Source: CAWCWK01 sp963842125 (GTDB taxonomy: Bacteria > Pseudomonadota > Alphaproteobacteria > Rhizobiales > CAWCWK01). From it: 64,000 bases of DNA. A program made the translations under genes and the position numbers. This document shows, in pieces, positions 51,175 to 60,214 of the stretch. Within the stretch, counting starts at the first letter, position 1. Every line of letters starts with the position of its first letter. The stretch spans positions 744,001 through 808,000 of the forward strand of contig CAWJFE010000005.1 of NCBI GenBank assembly GCA_963842125.1, in the 5' to 3' direction. The notes beneath the pieces were generated by a model. That model was not told the DNA's origin and did no database searches. It was given only the letters and a program-made list of their open reading frames with translations.

Positions 51175-52713
51175 CTATTTGATAGACCGTAGAGGGCTCT
51201 CGAGCGGGAGAGTCTCCAAACGAGAACCGACGTCCTGCCCCAGCGCGCGGAACTGCGCCCAGTCCTCGCTGCCACCCGGCCATGCGAAGGTGCCGTCGAA
51301 ATCCGGCGATGCGATGTAGAGGTTGTCGCGATAGAGGTTGTCGCCTTGCGCGATGATGCCGTCATTGGGCGTGCCCGGATCGACGTCGCTGACGCCGCCC
51401 GTGCGGCCTTCGCGTCCGAGGAAGCGCACCGCGTTCAGCGCGATGGTGTTGTCACGGGTCGCGTAGAGCGTATCGGTCCCTTCTCGACCACGTCCTTGAT
51501 CGATGAGGGCGATACCGGTCCCCTCTTCGGCGACGACGACGGCGTTCCCGGCGACGTCTACCGACTCCGACGCGGCGATGAGGATGTTGGCATCCCAGAA
51601 CCAACCGATGGCGTCCGTTCCGTTGCAGAGCAGCGCGTTGTCCCGCATCGCGGCGGCGTAGCTGATCTCGTGGAAGAGGCCGGGGCCGGCGTTGAAACCG
51701 ACGAAGTTGCCCTCGTAGACCGTATCGCGGCACTCGATATCGCACCAGAGACCAGGGCCGTTATTGTCGTAGACGATATTGCCGATAAGCCGCGTGCCGT
51801 GCGCGGCCGTGGCCTTGAGGCCGCCGGCCTCCCAGGCCGCATCGAACCCGCGGGTGTTGTTGTGCGCGATCACGTTGCCGGCGACGGTAGCGCCGTCGCT
51901 CGACAGGCCGACGCCGAGTTGGCCATTCCTCACGATCCGGTTGGCGACGACGCTGGCGGCCGGCCCGGCAAGGATGCCGAGCCCCGCATTGGCCTCGACC
52001 GTATTGTGCGTCACCGTCCATCCGGTGGCGTGCTCGTCGGTATCGTCGAAGATGGCGCCCCGCTGCGCCGGGTTGGCGTATCGCGTTACGGTGAGATCGG
52101 CGATCGTCACGTCCCGGGCGCCGTTTGCGAGGAATGCGAAGGCGGCGGCGCCGACATCCACCTCGCGCCCCGTCGGATCGTCGTAGAGGACGATGATGTT
52201 GGCGCCGGGCTCGATCATGAACCGGCCAGGCCCCAGATCGGCGCGCGACAGGACGCGCTCCAGAGGTGCGCCGTCGAGGAAGGCAAGATCGGGCCTGTCG
52301 CAAGCCGGACGGTCCGCGCGGCACGTTCCACGCCGCGTGGTGGGGATGAGCGGGGTCGCGACGATCCAGGCTTCGCCGTCATGACGGAACTCTCCCGCCG
52401 GCCGCGTTCCGTCGAGGACGGCTCCAGGCGAACCATGAAAGCTCTGTCCGGACCTCGGCGCGATGGTGACCGCGCGATGACGGCCGGACGCAAGGCAGAA
52501 CACCGTGTTCTCGGGCGATGCCGACACGATATCTGCGATCGGGTCATGGAGCGCCAGCGCCGTCGCCCCCGAGGGGCACGACTGGTCTCGTGGACCGGCG
52601 ATGGCCTGGGCTTCGCGAAGAGTGGGCGGCAGCACGTCCGCGATGTCGGCCGGCGCGCAATCCGCCATCAATGCGATCCAGGCGAGGAGGGGCGCCGAGA
52701 CGTCGGCGGTCAT
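51175..52713 (-). CDS. Secreted parallel beta-helix protein without RTX repeats
   Basis: A 512-residue protein related to the RTX beta-helix protein at 38159: both have FxxxxGxHR, a P-(K/R)-(D/S)-GQxF-G block and a GAVLDG / GAILDG segment near the N-terminus, followed by beta-helix coils (VTHNTVEANAGLGILAG, GNVIAHNNTRGFDA). It lacks RTX repeats and begins with a short hydrophobic segment (PLLAWIALMADCAPA) that may be a signal peptide. It overlaps the end of the ExoF-like gene (ATGA), so it is tied to export. A polysaccharide lyase, hydrolase or epimerase role is probable but unproven. Confidence 0.82.
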   Translation of the reverse strand: MTADVSAPLLAWIALMADCAPADIADVLPPTLREAQAIAGPRDQSCPSGATALALHDPIADIVSASPENTVFCLASGRHRAVTIAPRSGQSFHGSPGAVLDGTRPAGEFRHDGEAWIVATPLIPTTRRGTCRADRPACDRPDLAFLDGAPLERVLSRADLGPGRFMIEPGANIIVLYDDPTGREVDVGAAAFAFLANGARDVTIADLTVTRYANPAQRGAIFDDTDEHATGWTVTHNTVEANAGLGILAGPAASVVANRIVRNGQLGVGLSSDGATVAGNVIAHNNTRGFDAAWEAGGLKATAAHGTRLIGNIVYDNNGPGLWCDIECRDTVYEGNFVGFNAGPGLFHEISYAAAMRDNALLCNGTDAIGWFWDANILIAASESVDVAGNAVVVAEEGTGIALIDQGRGREGTDTLYATRDNTIALNAVRFLGREGRTGGVSDVDPGTPNDGIIAQGDNLYRDNLYIASPDFDGTFAWPGGSEDWAQFRALGQDVGSRLETLPLESPLRSIK

Positions 52714-54116
52714 CGGATGTCGGTGGCCACGCCGGCCCGTGCTTGCGCGCCCGGTGCGCCAGGCGTGCCGAGCGCGCGAAAGCTCGTCGCCACGGAGACG
52801 GAGCCGGCAGCCGAAGCGTCGCCGTCCACATCGACGATATCGCCCGGCCAGATCTCCTCATCGACATCGACCGTGCGGACGACACGCTCACCGACCTCGT
52901 AGCGGGTGATCCGTATGATGGCCGGCGGAGCGGCGGGAGACCGGAGCGCCGCCGGATCGCGCGACTGCTGGAGCGACAGCGCCTCGGCAAGAGAGGGCAG
53001 GGCAGCCTCGCTGAGTGCGATCTCGATGTTGATCGTCTGGAGCTCGGCGACGAGCGCGCTTCGGGCGGCCGACTCCAACTCTTCGAGCCGAAGGGACGAT
53101 TCGGCGAGCAGCGACCGCGAGCGGGCCTTGTTGCCGAGAAGCGTCGACAAGTTGACCCGCGCGCGCCCCTTCTCCCGCTCCAGATCGTTGACGACGCTCT
53201 TTCGCGTCAGTCCGTTGTTCAGAAGCTTGGTCGCATCCGCGATCTGCGCGTCGAGTGAGGCGAGCTGCGTGGTCTCGAGTGCGATCTGTTCCTCGAAGGT
53301 CTGAATGTCGGCTCCAATTTGACGGCCTTGCTCCTCGAAAGCCGCCTGTCGGCGCCGGCGGGCGTCGATAGCGGCGTCGAGAATTCGCTGCTCGACGGCA
53401 AGGATCGATGTAAAGAGCGCGGAGACGGGGCCCTCTGGCGAATGGTCGAGCGCAACTCCGGCGAGTTGCGCCTCCAGCCGCGCCCGGCGGACCGTCTGGC
53501 CGAGATGGGCGATGCGCGCCGCGTCGAGGCGTTCGCGGGCCGCAAGGGTCTCTGTCCGGCGGCGTAATTCGTCGTCCGTGCCGGCTGCGACGCCGCCCGT
53601 CATCGCCAGAAGAGCGCCGACGTTGAGACCGTCGATGAATGCATAGCGGCCCGGCGCGCGTACGCCGCCGACGACCGTCACGGGTCGCAGTTCTGCCAGG
53701 CGTACGCTGACCGTCGGGTTCTGGAGGTAGTCGGCCCCCAGCCGTGCGGTCAGTTCGCGCTGAAGCGCTTCGGCCGAGATGCCCGACGACGGAACGGCGC
53801 CCAACAAGGCCATGTTGATCGTCCCCGCCGGTTCGATGAGATAGACGCCCGAAAGGTCCGGCTGGTCGAAGACCGTGATCGTCAGCCGGTCGCCCGGGGC
53901 GAGGTGACTGCGATCGGGTCGACGGGTTTCCGCTACGGTCGTGCCCGATTTGTCCGGTGCGTCAGCGACGGCGGCGCTCGCGTTACCGGCATCGTCGCCG
54001 CGCGCTTCGGGCACTGCGCAGAGGGTGACGAACCCGCAGATGAGGAGGGGGCCGAGAAACGGTGCGAGACCGAGAGGCGCTCGCGCGGTGGCGTGACTGA
54101 TCGACGGACCTCTCAT
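52710..54116 (-). CDS. Polysaccharide export protein, ExoF/Wza-like with coiled-coil
   Basis: A 468-residue envelope protein. ATG 54116 opens a Sec signal (hydrophobic FLGPLLICGFVTLCAV, cleavage near EARGD). The Poly_export domain starts LAPGDRLTITVFDQPDLSGVY, followed by the SLBB-like block VTVVGGVRAPGRYAFIDGLNVGALLAMTGG, and a long coiled-coil region (about residues 215-390) typical of ExoF-like proteins. ATG 54218, with a good CGGGAG site, would add an N-terminal extension. It should carry the finished polymer across the periplasm or outer membrane, with the beta-helix protein co-translated behind it. Confidence 0.85.
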   Translation of the reverse strand: MRGPSISHATARAPLGLAPFLGPLLICGFVTLCAVPEARGDDAGNASAAVADAPDKSGTTVAETRRPDRSHLAPGDRLTITVFDQPDLSGVYLIEPAGTINMALLGAVPSSGISAEALQRELTARLGADYLQNPTVSVRLAELRPVTVVGGVRAPGRYAFIDGLNVGALLAMTGGVAAGTDDELRRRTETLAARERLDAARIAHLGQTVRRARLEAQLAGVALDHSPEGPVSALFTSILAVEQRILDAAIDARRRRQAAFEEQGRQIGADIQTFEEQIALETTQLASLDAQIADATKLLNNGLTRKSVVNDLEREKGRARVNLSTLLGNKARSRSLLAESSLRLEELESAARSALVAELQTINIEIALSEAALPSLAEALSLQQSRDPAALRSPAAPPAIIRITRYEVGERVVRTVDVDEEIWPGDIVDVDGDASAAGSVSVATSFRALGTPGAPGAQARAGVATDIR

Positions 54117-54434
54117 CCGATGGTCCGACACAGCGTTGGCCTGCGCCGCTTTGTGCACCCCCACGCAGGAAAGGGCCGGTCCGAGCCACGTGGTTGGTCT
54201 TGCAGCCTTGACGAACATGCGGTCGCTCCCGAGCCCTGATGCGACCTTGGAATGGTCGCCGCCGACTATAGCGGACGGGCTGCTCCGCCGGCGGACGCAT
54301 GGTGGGTAACCGGTGCTATCGGAGGTGGTAGTGCCGATACCCCAATGACAGCGAAGCAGGTCTCTGGGATCGACAGGCTCGGCGAATCGGCGGCCATCCA
54401 TCGACGTCGAGCAAGGCGCGCGAGGGGTATAGCG
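54117..54434. other. Divergent promoter region between the ExoF-like and WecG-like genes
   Basis: These 318 bases hold no independent gene. The start of the ExoF-like frame could extend into them as far as 54218. They must contain both divergent promoters; no clear hexamer pair or palindrome was found by eye. Confidence 0.4.
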
Positions 54435-55289
54435 ATGACGAACGAAAGACGGGATCTACAGCCCGAGGTCGCAGCGGAACCGAGCCGCATCGAAGCCCGA
54501 CACGACACACGCGATCCCGTCCGCTTCGACGTATTGGGTGTTCCGGTCAGCGCGATCGACCTTGATGATGCCGTCGAGACGATAGAGCGCTGGGTGCGCG
54601 AAGACCGTCGCACCTATGTTTGCGTGACCGGTGCCCATGGCGTTATCGCTTGCCGCGACGATGCAGAGCTGCGGGCGATCCATGAGGAAGCCGGGCTCGT
54701 GACGCCAGACGGCATGCCTCTCGTCTGGCTGGCGCACCGGGCCGGGTTCGCCGATGTCGACCGTGTCTATGGACCCGATCTCATGCGCACACTCGTCTCG
54801 CGCGCGAAAGAGAATCACTTGCGGCATTTCTTCTACGGGGGCGCGGAGGGCGTCGCGGAAGGTTTGCGCGACCGGTTGGTCGAACGTCATCCCGACCTCA
54901 CCGTGGTGGGTACGCACACTCCGCCCTTCCGTCCGCTTTCACCGAAGGAGGAGGACGACATCATAGGCGAGATCAACGAGGCTCGGCCGGACGTCGTCTG
55001 GGTCGGGCTCAGTACTCCTAAGCAGGAGCGATGGATGCGCGCCGTTCGAGGTCGCCTCGATGCGCCGGTTCTCGTAGGGGTAGGCGCGGCTTTCGATTTC
55101 CTCTCCGGCCGGACGCGGCAGGCACCACCGCACCTGCAACGAATGGGCCTCGAATGGCTCTACCGGGCGCTGACCGAACCTCGCCGCCTCGGCGCTCGCT
55201 ATGCACAGGTCGTCCCGCGGTTCGTCGGGCTCGTCGCGGTGGAGACTATCCACAACGTCCACCGAAAATATCCACAGGTCCAAAGATAA
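54435..55289 (+). CDS. WecG/TagA/CpsF-family glycosyltransferase
   Basis: A 284-residue enzyme that adds a sugar (often ManNAc, ManNAcA or glucose) to a lipid-linked intermediate. It contains FDVLGVPVSAIDLDDAVETI, TGAHGVIACRDD, LVTPDGMPLVWLA, FYGGAEGVAEGL and VWVGLSTPKQERWM, the classic blocks of the family. ATG 54435 has AGGGG upstream; longer frames have no homologous N-terminus. It is divergent from the export gene and is followed by the LuxR regulator after an AT-rich leader. Confidence 0.93.
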   Translation: MTNERRDLQPEVAAEPSRIEARHDTRDPVRFDVLGVPVSAIDLDDAVETIERWVREDRRTYVCVTGAHGVIACRDDAELRAIHEEAGLVTPDGMPLVWLAHRAGFADVDRVYGPDLMRTLVSRAKENHLRHFFYGGAEGVAEGLRDRLVERHPDLTVVGTHTPPFRPLSPKEEDDIIGEINEARPDVVWVGLSTPKQERWMRAVRGRLDAPVLVGVGAAFDFLSGRTRQAPPHLQRMGLEWLYRALTEPRRLGARYAQVVPRFVGLVAVETIHNVHRKYPQVQR

Positions 55290-55301
55290 GATAAAAAACC
55301 T

Positions 55302-55331
55302 GATCGAAGTCAACGAGTTCGATCTTGACTT
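55302..55331 (+). promoter_or_regulatory. Two overlapping perfect inverted repeats upstream of the LuxR gene
   Basis: GATCGAA (55302-55308) pairs with TTCGATC (55318-55324), and AAGTCAA (55307-55313) pairs with TTGACTT (55325-55331). The arms interlock, so only one hairpin or one bound form can exist at a time. TTGACT at 55325 also resembles a -35 element. The site is 13 bases after the WecG-like stop and about 180 bases before the LuxR-type start. A regulatory role is inference. Confidence 0.45.
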
Positions 55332-55507
55332 AACGTAGAGTGTTCTCTCGGGTTGGGGGGGTGCTCAACGTAGCTGCATGGCATGGCGTGTCCAATCACG
55401 ATGCTTCAGCTGCCCCGAAGTACCCCCGTCGATAATCAGCGCCGCGGACCTCGCACACGGTCCCCGATGGTCGAACGACCACATGCGCACCGACAGGGAG
55501 CAACATC

Positions 55508-56608
55508 ATGAATCGCCTAGCACGTATCATTGTCTGGGAAGTCCGCCCTCTCATTCGCGAAGGGCTCAGTCTGCTGCTGGAATCCGCGGGATACGAGGTT
55601 GAAAACTGCTCCGCGCCGTCGGATTTCGACACCAAAGCGAGGGCGATGGAGGCACGGCACGCAACCGACGATCGGTCCGACACCGTCGTGCTGATCTGCC
55701 GATCGCGCTGTGCCGGTTTGGAGGCGCCCGACGTCGAAGCTCTCAGACGGCTCTTTCCGACCGCGCACTTCGTCCACGTCGACGAGGACGAACACAGCGA
55801 TGGCTCGTTGCAGGACGAGCACAAGGACAGTGTTCTAACGGGTTCCATCTCGTCCGACGTTCTCATGCGCAGCCTCGAACTGATCAGGCTCGGCGAGTGC
55901 GTCCACATCTGGCATCGCGATGGCGAGGACGGTGAGGGACCGAGCACCGACACGGGCCTCGCCGTGGCTGCGTCGAGCCATGGTCCCGAGCCTTTGGTTG
56001 CCGGACCGGCTACGAAGCTCGGCGGCGTAGAGGATGCGTCCACGTGTGGAACGAACGGCTCTTCTTACGAGGTCGCTGGCGCGAAGGTGACGGCGTGCGA
56101 GCGGTGCCGGGACCAGGAGGTCGTTACAAGCGTGGCCACCGCGACCACGCTGCCCGACCGGACCCGGCTGCGCCGTGAAGCCCTGTCCCCGCGCGAGGTC
56201 GATATCTTGCGATGCCTCATCGAGGGCTTGTCGAACAAGGTCATCGCGCGGCGCTGCGACATCACCGAATCGACAGTGAAGGTCCATCTCAAGGCGATCC
56301 TGCGCAAGATCGGGGTCTCGAACCGAACGCAGGCCGCGGTCTGGGCACTTGAACGCCTTCGCGCAGGGGACCAGCCCTTCGAGAAGGTCGAGGAGAACGG
56401 CCACGGTCCTCGGCACGAGGATCCTAGCCACACCGCCCCCGACGCAACGATCGGTGATGAGGATGACGAAGACGAGGAGCGCAAAGACCCGGACTGGAAC
56501 GATATCCGCAAGACCGCCGCCGTTCTCGCGCCCGCGATGGCTCGGACGGTGACCGACCGGAGAGGCGACGCCCTCGCCGCTCGCGCGGAACGGGTCTTCT
56601 CGAACTGA
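55508..56608 (+). CDS. LuxR-family regulator with degenerate receiver domain and acidic tail
   Basis: A 366-residue regulator with an excellent GGGAGC ribosome site. Residues 1-130 resemble a response-regulator receiver (IIVWEVRPLIREGLSLLLESAG), but the usual acidic pair is replaced by WE and the phospho-acceptor Asp region reads VVLICRSR, so phosphorylation is unlikely. Residues 226-285 are a LuxR HTH (LSPREVDILRCLIEGLSN, KVIARRC, TESTVKVHLKAILRKIGVS). The linker (about 135-215) is long and low-complexity. The last 80 residues include a strongly acidic run (GDEDDEDEERKDPD). It lies within the exopolysaccharide locus and may control it. Confidence 0.88.
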   Translation: MNRLARIIVWEVRPLIREGLSLLLESAGYEVENCSAPSDFDTKARAMEARHATDDRSDTVVLICRSRCAGLEAPDVEALRRLFPTAHFVHVDEDEHSDGSLQDEHKDSVLTGSISSDVLMRSLELIRLGECVHIWHRDGEDGEGPSTDTGLAVAASSHGPEPLVAGPATKLGGVEDASTCGTNGSSYEVAGAKVTACERCRDQEVVTSVATATTLPDRTRLRREALSPREVDILRCLIEGLSNKVIARRCDITESTVKVHLKAILRKIGVSNRTQAAVWALERLRAGDQPFEKVEENGHGPRHEDPSHTAPDATIGDEDDEDEERKDPDWNDIRKTAAVLAPAMARTVTDRRGDALAARAERVFSN

Positions 56609-56779
56609 TCTGCGACGCGCGGCCCGCCGGAGTAGCACGTATGATGCGTTGCCCCGGCGGGCGAACGGGCGGACGCTGACGCGCGTGGAATGGCTGCGCA
56701 TGACAGCCGGGCGGTGGAACCCGCACGGCCGTTGGTGCCCAGCCGACGCGACTGCCGATACACCTGCGCGAGGCTGACC

Positions 56780-57454
56780 ATGTATGTCCCCAACGCAATA
56801 AGGCTCACAGGCGAACTCATCGCCGAAGGGCGCTATGAGGAGTTCGGCCGAAAGCTGGTTGGGCTCATCTATCAGGAACGGCGGGCCTATGGCCTGCGAC
56901 GCGTCGTGTCGGCACCGTTCGAGCGACCGCGCGCCAAGATCCCGATCCGCATCCGACCGTTCGAGGCAGCGGACGAGCCAGCTTTGCTCTCGGCTCCCGA
57001 GACGACCACCAATCGACGGGAGACGGTCGAACTGGCGACGAGGCGCGCCTTTCTCGAGACCGGCATTCCGACGTGCTACGTGGCGGTGGACGCTCGCAAT
57101 GGGTCGCCCTGCTATTTCCAGTGGCTGATCGGCCCGGCTCATAGCGAGGCTCTTCAGGCGCTCTTCGGGGAGGGCTGGTTTCCCCGGCTCGCCGCCCATG
57201 AGGCCCTCCTCGAGAACGCCTATACGCCGCCGGCCTATCGCGGCAATCACATCATGTCTGAAGCGATGGCGCTGATCTCGGACCGTGCGCCGGACATCGG
57301 TTGCACGGAAGTCGTCACCTTCGTGGAGACTGCCAACGTCGCGTCCTTGAAGGGCTGCGCCCGGGCCGGCTTTGCGCCCTATACGGTACGCAAGGAAGTC
57401 CGGTCGCTGTTTGGCATGCTGACCAGGCGCTCGTTCGAGCCATTGCCCGCGTAG
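56780..57454 (+). CDS. GNAT-like acetyltransferase
   Basis: A 224-residue protein. The C-terminal half has NAYTPPAYRGNHIMSEAMALISDRAPDIG and ETANVASLKGCARAGFAPY, which match the acetyl-CoA loop and final block of GNAT enzymes. The N-terminal part (LTGELIAEGRYEEFGRKLVGLIYQERRAYGLRR) is a helical segment often seen in sugar-modifying acyltransferases. ATG 56780 has GAGG upstream. It sits 171 bases after the LuxR gene, in the same direction, and could acetylate a sugar amine of the polymer. Confidence 0.78.
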   Translation: MYVPNAIRLTGELIAEGRYEEFGRKLVGLIYQERRAYGLRRVVSAPFERPRAKIPIRIRPFEAADEPALLSAPETTTNRRETVELATRRAFLETGIPTCYVAVDARNGSPCYFQWLIGPAHSEALQALFGEGWFPRLAAHEALLENAYTPPAYRGNHIMSEAMALISDRAPDIGCTEVVTFVETANVASLKGCARAGFAPYTVRKEVRSLFGMLTRRSFEPLPA

Positions 57455-57769
57455 GCGAGGGTGGTTGGAAGCTGCGGAATGCTAGATGCATCGCAGCATT
57501 CCGCTTCATGTTTGCTATCTGTCGAGAGCGATGGAGAAACGTCGTTCGGCTTTCCCAAAGTCCTGTCCGGTTTGCGCGACCCGTCTGGCCGTCATTCTCG
57601 GGTCGGTGCCCGAGGATGACCAGGAGGCGAGGATGGCGGCTGCTCTCGGGTTTGCCGGAAGGGCGGCCAATCGGGATCGGTCGGGCCGGCTGGCGGCCGG
57701 GGTTGTGATACGACCGGACGGGAAGTTCCCGGGGTCTCTTGAAAGTACGACAGCCCGCGCCTGCCGACC
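57455..57769. other. Convergent intergenic gap, no firm gene
   Basis: The 315 bases between the GNAT-like gene and the leftward UDP-xylose synthase gene contain one small rightward frame (57486-57779, 97 codons, with a CPVC pair) that lacks a convincing ribosome site and runs into the 3' end of the opposite gene. I do not call it. No strong terminator hairpin was found. Confidence 0.4.
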
Positions 57770-58864
57770 CTACACGTAGGAAGGCTCGTCCGTTCGGCCG
57801 GCCGCGGCGACGGCGGGATGCCGCTCCTTTGTCCCGGTGAGAATGTCGTCGAAATACGCGATCGTGTTCGCGAGCCCTTCCGTGAGGTCGATCCGGGGCG
57901 ACCAGCCGAGAACACGCCGTGCGCGCGTGGTATCGGGGCGGCGCTGGCGGGGGTCGTCGATCGGGAGGGTGCGATGGACGATGCGCGAGCACGATGCCGT
58001 CTGCTCGATGACGAGGTCGGCCAGCTCCAGCATCGTGAATTCGCCGGGATTGCCGAGATTGACTGGCGCGTCACCCGCCTCGTCAGATGCCATGAGGCGC
58101 ACGAGACCCTCGACGAGATCGTCGACATAGCAAAAAGAGCGCGTCTGGCTACCATCGCCGTAGATCGTGATGTCGTCGCCGCGCAACGCCTGGACGACGA
58201 AGTTGGAGACGACCCGGCCGTCGGTCACGCTCATGCGCGGCCCATAGGTGTTGAAGATGCGGGCGATCCGCGTGTCGACGCCGTGCCGTGCGTGATAGTC
58301 GAAGAACAACGTCTCCGCGCACCTCTTGCCTTCGTCGTAGCAGGCTCGGGGGCCGTAGGAATTGACATGGCCCCAGTAGCTTTCGGGCTGGGGATGGATA
58401 TGCGGGTCGCCGTAAACCTCCGACGTCGATGCCTGGAGGATGCGTGCGCCCTGCGCTTTGGCCAAAGCCAGGAGATGAAGAGCGCCGAAAACGCTCGTCT
58501 TCGTCGTGTGAACCGGGTCGCGCTGATAGTGCGGCGGGGAGGCCGGGCATGCGAGGTTGTAGATGTGGCCGCCCCGAATATCGATCTCAGCGGCCTCGAC
58601 CGGCAGCGCGTCGCAGACGTCGTGCTGGAGGAATCGAAAGCGGGGGTGCGCGCGCAGATGGGCGATGTTCGCCTCGCTCCCTGTCTCCAGATTGTCGAGA
58701 CAGAGAACGGTGGAATCCTGTTCGAGGAGCCGTTCACAAAGATGTGAGCCGACGAAGCCCGCGCCGCCGGCGACGAGCACGCGGCGGCGCCCACGAATGA
58801 GCCGCAACCGCGATTGTGAGGCTGCGGCGGCGGGAATCTGCGGCGAGGATCTGGCAGGGGTCAT
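57770..58864 (-). CDS. UDP-glucuronate decarboxylase / UDP-xylose synthase-like enzyme
   Basis: A 364-residue extended short-chain dehydrogenase. The Rossmann motif VLVAGGAGFVGSHL, CLDNLETGS, YNLACPASPPHYQ, TSEVYGDP and the catalytic Tyr-x3-Lys in CYDEGKR, with ARIFNTYGPRM, form the characteristic UXS set. It would convert UDP-glucuronate to UDP-xylose, giving a pentose for the polymer. ATG 58864 has AAGGA at good spacing; an in-frame ATG at 58897 is possible. It is transcribed alone, leftward, from the AT-rich region before the Crp/Fnr gene. Confidence 0.9.
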   Translation of the reverse strand: MTPARSSPQIPAAAASQSRLRLIRGRRRVLVAGGAGFVGSHLCERLLEQDSTVLCLDNLETGSEANIAHLRAHPRFRFLQHDVCDALPVEAAEIDIRGGHIYNLACPASPPHYQRDPVHTTKTSVFGALHLLALAKAQGARILQASTSEVYGDPHIHPQPESYWGHVNSYGPRACYDEGKRCAETLFFDYHARHGVDTRIARIFNTYGPRMSVTDGRVVSNFVVQALRGDDITIYGDGSQTRSFCYVDDLVEGLVRLMASDEAGDAPVNLGNPGEFTMLELADLVIEQTASCSRIVHRTLPIDDPRQRRPDTTRARRVLGWSPRIDLTEGLANTIAYFDDILTGTKERHPAVAAAGRTDEPSYV

Positions 58865-59282
58865 GATCGTCCTTGAGGAACTGTGAATGGCCTTCATGAT
58901 CCTGATAGGATGCCGCAACGGCAGCAGTCTCTGTGCGCGATCAGCGAGGTTTGTCGTCGTTCGTGGTAGTGCCTCCAGACGGTCGAGGACACGCCAGCAG
59001 ACGAGCGCCGCAGCTGGCGCTCGTGGCCGAGATCTGAACCATACGTTTCACCGTTACTGGCCGAATAAACCATACCGAGTATCGAAATCGTCGATCAGAA
59101 TCTGCAATTATCGTGCCCAATGTTTCTAATAAATGCCGGCATATCGCTGTGGTATTACTACCATTATCCCTGTGATTGCATATTGCCTTTGGAACTTTGT
59201 CATGTTCTTGAGAATTGATAGTCCGCAATGCTTTTGGAGGAGGTGGTACCGAGCGCTCGCTATCGCGTGGAGGCCATCCAGG
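58865..59282. other. AT-rich divergent promoter region between UDP-xylose synthase and Crp/Fnr genes
   Basis: The 418 bases contain no gene. The portion 59040-59240 is distinctly A+T-rich against a GC-rich background, which suggests a promoter-dense or protein-bound region. A TGTGATTGCATATTGC segment at about 59172-59187 resembles one half of a Crp site, but no full palindrome is present. Confidence 0.5.
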
Positions 59283-60086
59283 ATGAAGAAACACGGTTCA
59301 GTCCCGGCCAACGAACCCTTGGCCCCGGCCGCGCCCGATGCCGGGAGTACGGCCGTGGCGCGAGATATGTCGGTTATAGAAGGCACCGGTAAGAGACCGT
59401 CCGTCTTGAGCAAGCTCGTCACCGCGTGCCTGCCGCCGAACGGACAGGACGTCGGTGAGACACTCGGCATTCCGTACAAGTCCTATACCGCCGCTGCGGG
59501 CGACGAGATCCTGCCGTCCAGCCGGGGTGCACATCCCAGCGCAGGGACCCTGATCGCCATTCGCGAGGGTCTCGCGATCCGCTACCGGCTGACCCACAGC
59601 GGCGACCGACGAATTCTCTACTTTCTGCTGCCGGGCGACCTCTGCAATGCCAATCCCTTCGGCACGCGAAGCATGGACTATTCGGTGGCCGCAGTGACGC
59701 CCGTCGTGCTGGAACGCGTACTGGAGACCGATCTCGGCGATCGGTTCGCGCCGTCGGCTCTTCTCTTTCGCGCGCTCTGGACGAGCATGGAACGCGAGGA
59801 GACCGACATGCGCACCCGTATGATCTCGCTCGAACAGCACGACGCGCTCATCCGTGTCGCGGTCATGCTGCACGAACTCGTGGTACGGTTGCGCCGGATC
59901 GGACGTGCGGACCTTCCTGTTCGACTCCCGCTCACCCAAACCATCCTCGCCGAGGCCGTCGGCCTGACGGCGGTGCACGTAAACCGCGTCCTTCAGCGCC
60001 TTCGGAGCCTAGAGGTGCTTACGACGGAGCGAGGCGCGATCCTGATCGTCGATACCGAGCACCTCGCCGAACTGGCGCGGACGTAG
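59283..60086 (+). CDS. Crp/Fnr-family transcriptional regulator
   Basis: A 267-residue regulator. Residues about 65-190 fit the cyclic-nucleotide-binding fold (YTAAAGDEIL, GTLIAIREGLAIRYRL, RRILYFLLPGDLCN). The C-terminal HTH_Crp part reads LPLTQTILAEAVGLTAVHVNRVLQRLRSLEVL. No cysteines of the Fnr iron-sulfur type are seen. ATG 59283 has GGAGG some 9-10 bases upstream; earlier in-frame Met codons lie in the AT-rich leader. It is beside the end of the exopolysaccharide locus and may help control it. Confidence 0.9.
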   Translation: MKKHGSVPANEPLAPAAPDAGSTAVARDMSVIEGTGKRPSVLSKLVTACLPPNGQDVGETLGIPYKSYTAAAGDEILPSSRGAHPSAGTLIAIREGLAIRYRLTHSGDRRILYFLLPGDLCNANPFGTRSMDYSVAAVTPVVLERVLETDLGDRFAPSALLFRALWTSMEREETDMRTRMISLEQHDALIRVAVMLHELVVRLRRIGRADLPVRLPLTQTILAEAVGLTAVHVNRVLQRLRSLEVLTTERGAILIVDTEHLAELART

Positions 60087-60214
60087 CGCGTCGTGGCCGA
60101 TGAGATTCGGGCCGCGAACGCTTGCGTGATGCCGGTCTAGAAGTCGGCCGCTAGCCGGTTCGCGCCGCCGCTCCCATCGACCTGTCACGCACTATCCGCT
60201 CGATCGGTCCCGCA

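Noticed and set aside
57486..57779. 97-codon rightward frame with a CPVC pair
   Set aside because: No convincing ribosome site, overlaps the 3' end of the opposite UXS-like gene, and resembles no family.
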